A stretch of DNA of 64,000 nt, from positions 33,851 through 97,850 of the forward strand of contig CAVQID010000017.1 in assembly GCA_963712485.1 (NCBI GenBank), in the 5' to 3' direction. Made by a program: the position numbers and the translations under genes. The notes under the pieces were generated by a model, which did not search any database, was not told the DNA's origin, and worked only from the letters and a program-made list of their open reading frames with translations. Shown here piece by piece: positions 61,954-64,000 of this stretch. Every line of letters begins with the position of its first letter. Positions within the stretch are counted from its first letter, which is position 1. Source of the DNA: JALORV01 sp963712485 (GTDB taxonomy: Bacteria > Pseudomonadota > Gammaproteobacteria > Burkholderiales > Burkholderiaceae_F).

Positions 61954-63370
61954 GTGAACTCTCGACGAAAGTTCTTCCGCGGAGCCGGTGTGATCGCTGC
62001 AGCCGTCACGGCCGCGTCGGTCAGCCGCACAGCGCTGGCGGCGTTACCAGAAGCGGTTTCACAGCAGAAACCGGACACGATGCCGCCGTTATCGCCCTCG
62101 AGCGGCCGGCCGTATCGACCTGTGGTGACGCTCAATGGATGGACACTGCCCTGGCGCATGAACGCAGGCGTCAAGGAATTTCACCTGATGGCCGAACCGG
62201 TGGTGCGCGAGATGGCGCCCGGGATGAAGGCTCACCTGTGGGGCTACAACGGGCAGTCGCCGGGTCCGACGATCGAAGTCGTCGAAGGCGACCGCGTGCG
62301 AATTTTCGTCACCAACCGTCTTCCCGAGCACACCACCATCCACTGGCACGGACAGCGGATTCCGAACGGCATGGACGGCGTCGGTGGTCTCAATCAAAAG
62401 CAGATTCCGCCGGGCAAGACCTACGTCTATGAGTTCGTCGCGCGACGGCCCGGCACGTTCATGTACCACCCGCACGCGGACGAAATGACTCAGATGGCGA
62501 TGGGCATGATGGGCTTCTGGGTCACTCATCCGCGCGCGAGGCATCCGCTGATTGATGACGTGGATCGTGACTTCTGCTTCCTGCTGAACGCCTACGACAT
62601 CGAACCTGGGAGTGCGACGCCGAAGATCATGACGATGCTCGATTTCAATCTGTGGTCCTGGAACAGCCGCATCTTTCCCGGCATCGACTCGCTGAACGTG
62701 AGGTTGAACGACAAGGTACGCATCCGCATCGGCAACCTGACGATGACGAGTCATCCGATCCACCTGCACGGCCACGAATTCCTGGTGACCGGAACCGATG
62801 GTGGCCCGACGCCGAAGTCGACGCGCTGGTACGAAGTGACGACCGACGTCGCGGTCGGCCAGATGCGCCAGATCGAGTTTCTCGCTGACGAAGAGGGCGA
62901 CTGGGCGTTCCATTGCCACAAATCGCATCACACGATGAATGCGATGGGACACGACGTGCCCACGATGATCGGAGTCGACCATCGCGGTATCGCGAAGAAG
63001 GTCACATCGCTGATCCCGGATTACATGGTGATGGGCGAGCGCGGCATGGCCGACATGGCCGAGATGGAAATGCCGCTGCCGGACAACACGATTCCGATGA
63101 TGACGGGCCAGGGCCCGTACGGCTCGGTCGAGATGGGAGGCATGTTCACGGTCGTCAAGGTCCGTCGGAATCAGAAACCAGGCGACTACATCCGATCCTG
63201 GCTGGTACCAACAGCCCGCCGGCACGCAAGCATACGAGTGGACCGGCCCGCTGGCCGCGCCGGCACGCTTCAAGGCCGAGGGCGGGCAGTCGATGCCGGT
63301 ACAAGCCAAGCCCGCATTGGACACGGAAATCAAGGTGCGTAAGCCGTCCGGTCATTCCGGACATCACTGA
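61954..63370 (+). CDS. Multicopper oxidase (copper detoxification); frame interrupted near the 3' end by +1 base
   Basis: Start GTG 61954. A twin-arginine signal (NSRRKFFRGAG) sends the folded protein to the periplasm. All four copper-ligand blocks are present: HWHG 130-133, HPHAD 172-176, HPIHLHGHEF 267-276 and HCHKSHHTM 320-328. Such enzymes oxidise Cu(I) to less toxic Cu(II). In the first frame the end reads as nonsense after GDYI (stop at 63342). Removing one C at 63192-63193 gives GDYIDPGWYQQPAGTQAYEW and a tail ending VRKPSGHSGHH at 63370, as in related oxidases, for 471 residues. Confidence 0.9.
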
Positions 63371-63403
63371 GCGATTCGCTCACAACGCTGAAAGGACCCT
63401 CCA

Positions 63404-63916
63404 ATGAAACTCAATCTGAAGGCGACCGCACTGCCGGTCGCGATGCTTGCCGTTCTGGCCTCCGGGCCGGTCGGGACGGCCACTGCGCACGGTGACCCGG
63501 GGAAGGCAAAGACCACCGGTGCCGTAGTGAAGGAACAAATGGCATGGGGCATTGCCGGGGAAAGGTCGGCAGTCGATCGCACGATCACATCCGCCATGCT
63601 CGACCAGATGCGTTTCTCGCCCGAGCGCATCGAAGTCAGGCAGGGTGAAACGATTCGCTTCGTGCTAAAAAATGGCGGCAAGCTCATGCACGAGTTCGTC
63701 ATCGGCACCAGGGAGGAACTTGACGCTCACGCGGCGCTGATGAAGAAGTTCCCGAAAATGGAGCACGACCAGCCGTACATGGCGCACGTCGCTCCCGGAA
63801 AGACCGGCGAAGTGATCTGGACGTTCAATAAACCGGGTGACTTCAACTTCGCCTGCCTGATCGACGGCCACTACCAAAGCGGCATGATCGGGACGATCAA
63901 AGTGGTCGCGAAATGA
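63404..63916 (+). CDS. Periplasmic cupredoxin-like copper protein
   Basis: A 170-residue protein with signal peptide (about 1-29, ending ATAHG). The cupredoxin fold has a probable type 1 copper site: His96 (LMHEFVIG), Cys151, His156 (ACLIDGHYQSGM) and Met161. GAAAGGA precedes ATG 63404. It probably carries copper or electrons to the oxidase encoded upstream. Its stop overlaps the start of the next gene by 4 nt. Confidence 0.9.
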   Translation: MKLNLKATALPVAMLAVLASGPVGTATAHGDPGKAKTTGAVVKEQMAWGIAGERSAVDRTITSAMLDQMRFSPERIEVRQGETIRFVLKNGGKLMHEFVIGTREELDAHAALMKKFPKMEHDQPYMAHVAPGKTGEVIWTFNKPGDFNFACLIDGHYQSGMIGTIKVVAK

Positions 63917-64000
63917 GCGTCGCACGTCGCCACCTGTGTATCGGCCTCTCACTTTGGCCACTGCTGACGATTGCACGTGCGCAGACACCGCCCGCGCACA
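63913..64000 (+). CDS. 5' fragment of an exported protein, cut by the window end
   Basis: ATG 63913 overlaps the cupredoxin stop (ATGA). The 29 visible codons encode a signal peptide: basic start SVARRH, hydrophobic LCIGLSLWPLLTIARA, then QTPPAH. The frame is open to the edge. Coupling to the copper genes suggests another periplasmic or outer-membrane copper-handling protein; which one cannot be told. Confidence 0.7.
   Translation, partial: MSVARRHLCIGLSLWPLLTIARAQTPPAH

Overview
The window is high-GC, densely coded DNA from a betaproteobacterium, most likely Burkholderiales-like. The evidence is gene content and order: torF-glnK-amtB, gshA-gshB-EIIA(Man)-ptsH-ptsI, metX-metW, gatC-gatA-gatB, mreBCD with mrdA-rodA-rlpA, and rsmI/lpoA-yraN-dolP. 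I found no rRNA, tRNA, CRISPR array, insertion sequence or prophage.

Layout. 1-6.8 kb: the tail of a CoA-acylating semialdehyde dehydrogenase, DAHP synthase, a patatin/beta-barrel protein, ComM, a membrane-anchored Mrr-like protein and UbiK. 7-10 kb: a nitrogen-control operon (TorF-type porin, GlnK, AmtB) behind a sigma-54-type promoter; its AmtB carries an N-terminal OmpA-like domain. 10.3-15.3 kb: glutathione synthesis joined to a regulatory PTS. 16-22 kb: metX-metW behind a probable SAM-II-type riboswitch and terminator, then ampG, exonuclease III and pyrE. 22.6-28.4 kb: a DUF4382 lipoprotein and a gat operon that contains an extra helical-repeat gene. 28.6-43.7 kb: the cell-shape genes mreBCD and mrdA-rodA-rlpA, split by an 8.3 kb block on the opposite strand. 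43.8-50.5 kb: rsmI/lpoA-yraN-dolP, lemA and an M48 protease. 50.6-64 kb: a stress and metal region with an ArsR-rhodanese regulator, sterol desaturase-like protein, DsrE and DUF411 proteins, CopA/CopZ under two CueR-type promoters, several small Met/His/Cys-rich secreted proteins, TolC, multicopper oxidase and cupredoxin.

The best candidate for an undescribed system is the block between mreD and mrdA. It encodes a caspase-like protease, a giant protein joining two alpha/beta-hydrolase domains (the second with its nucleophile Ser replaced by Gly) to a CHAT protease, and a small lipoprotein, all on one strand. This looks like a protease-based conflict or cell-death module; the function is inferred.

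Four otherwise intact genes (amtB, the hydrolase-CHAT gene, copA, the multicopper oxidase) are each broken by a single-base indel in a short G or C run, and in each the family protein is restored by one base. This pattern points to residual sequencing or assembly errors rather than four independent pseudogenes.
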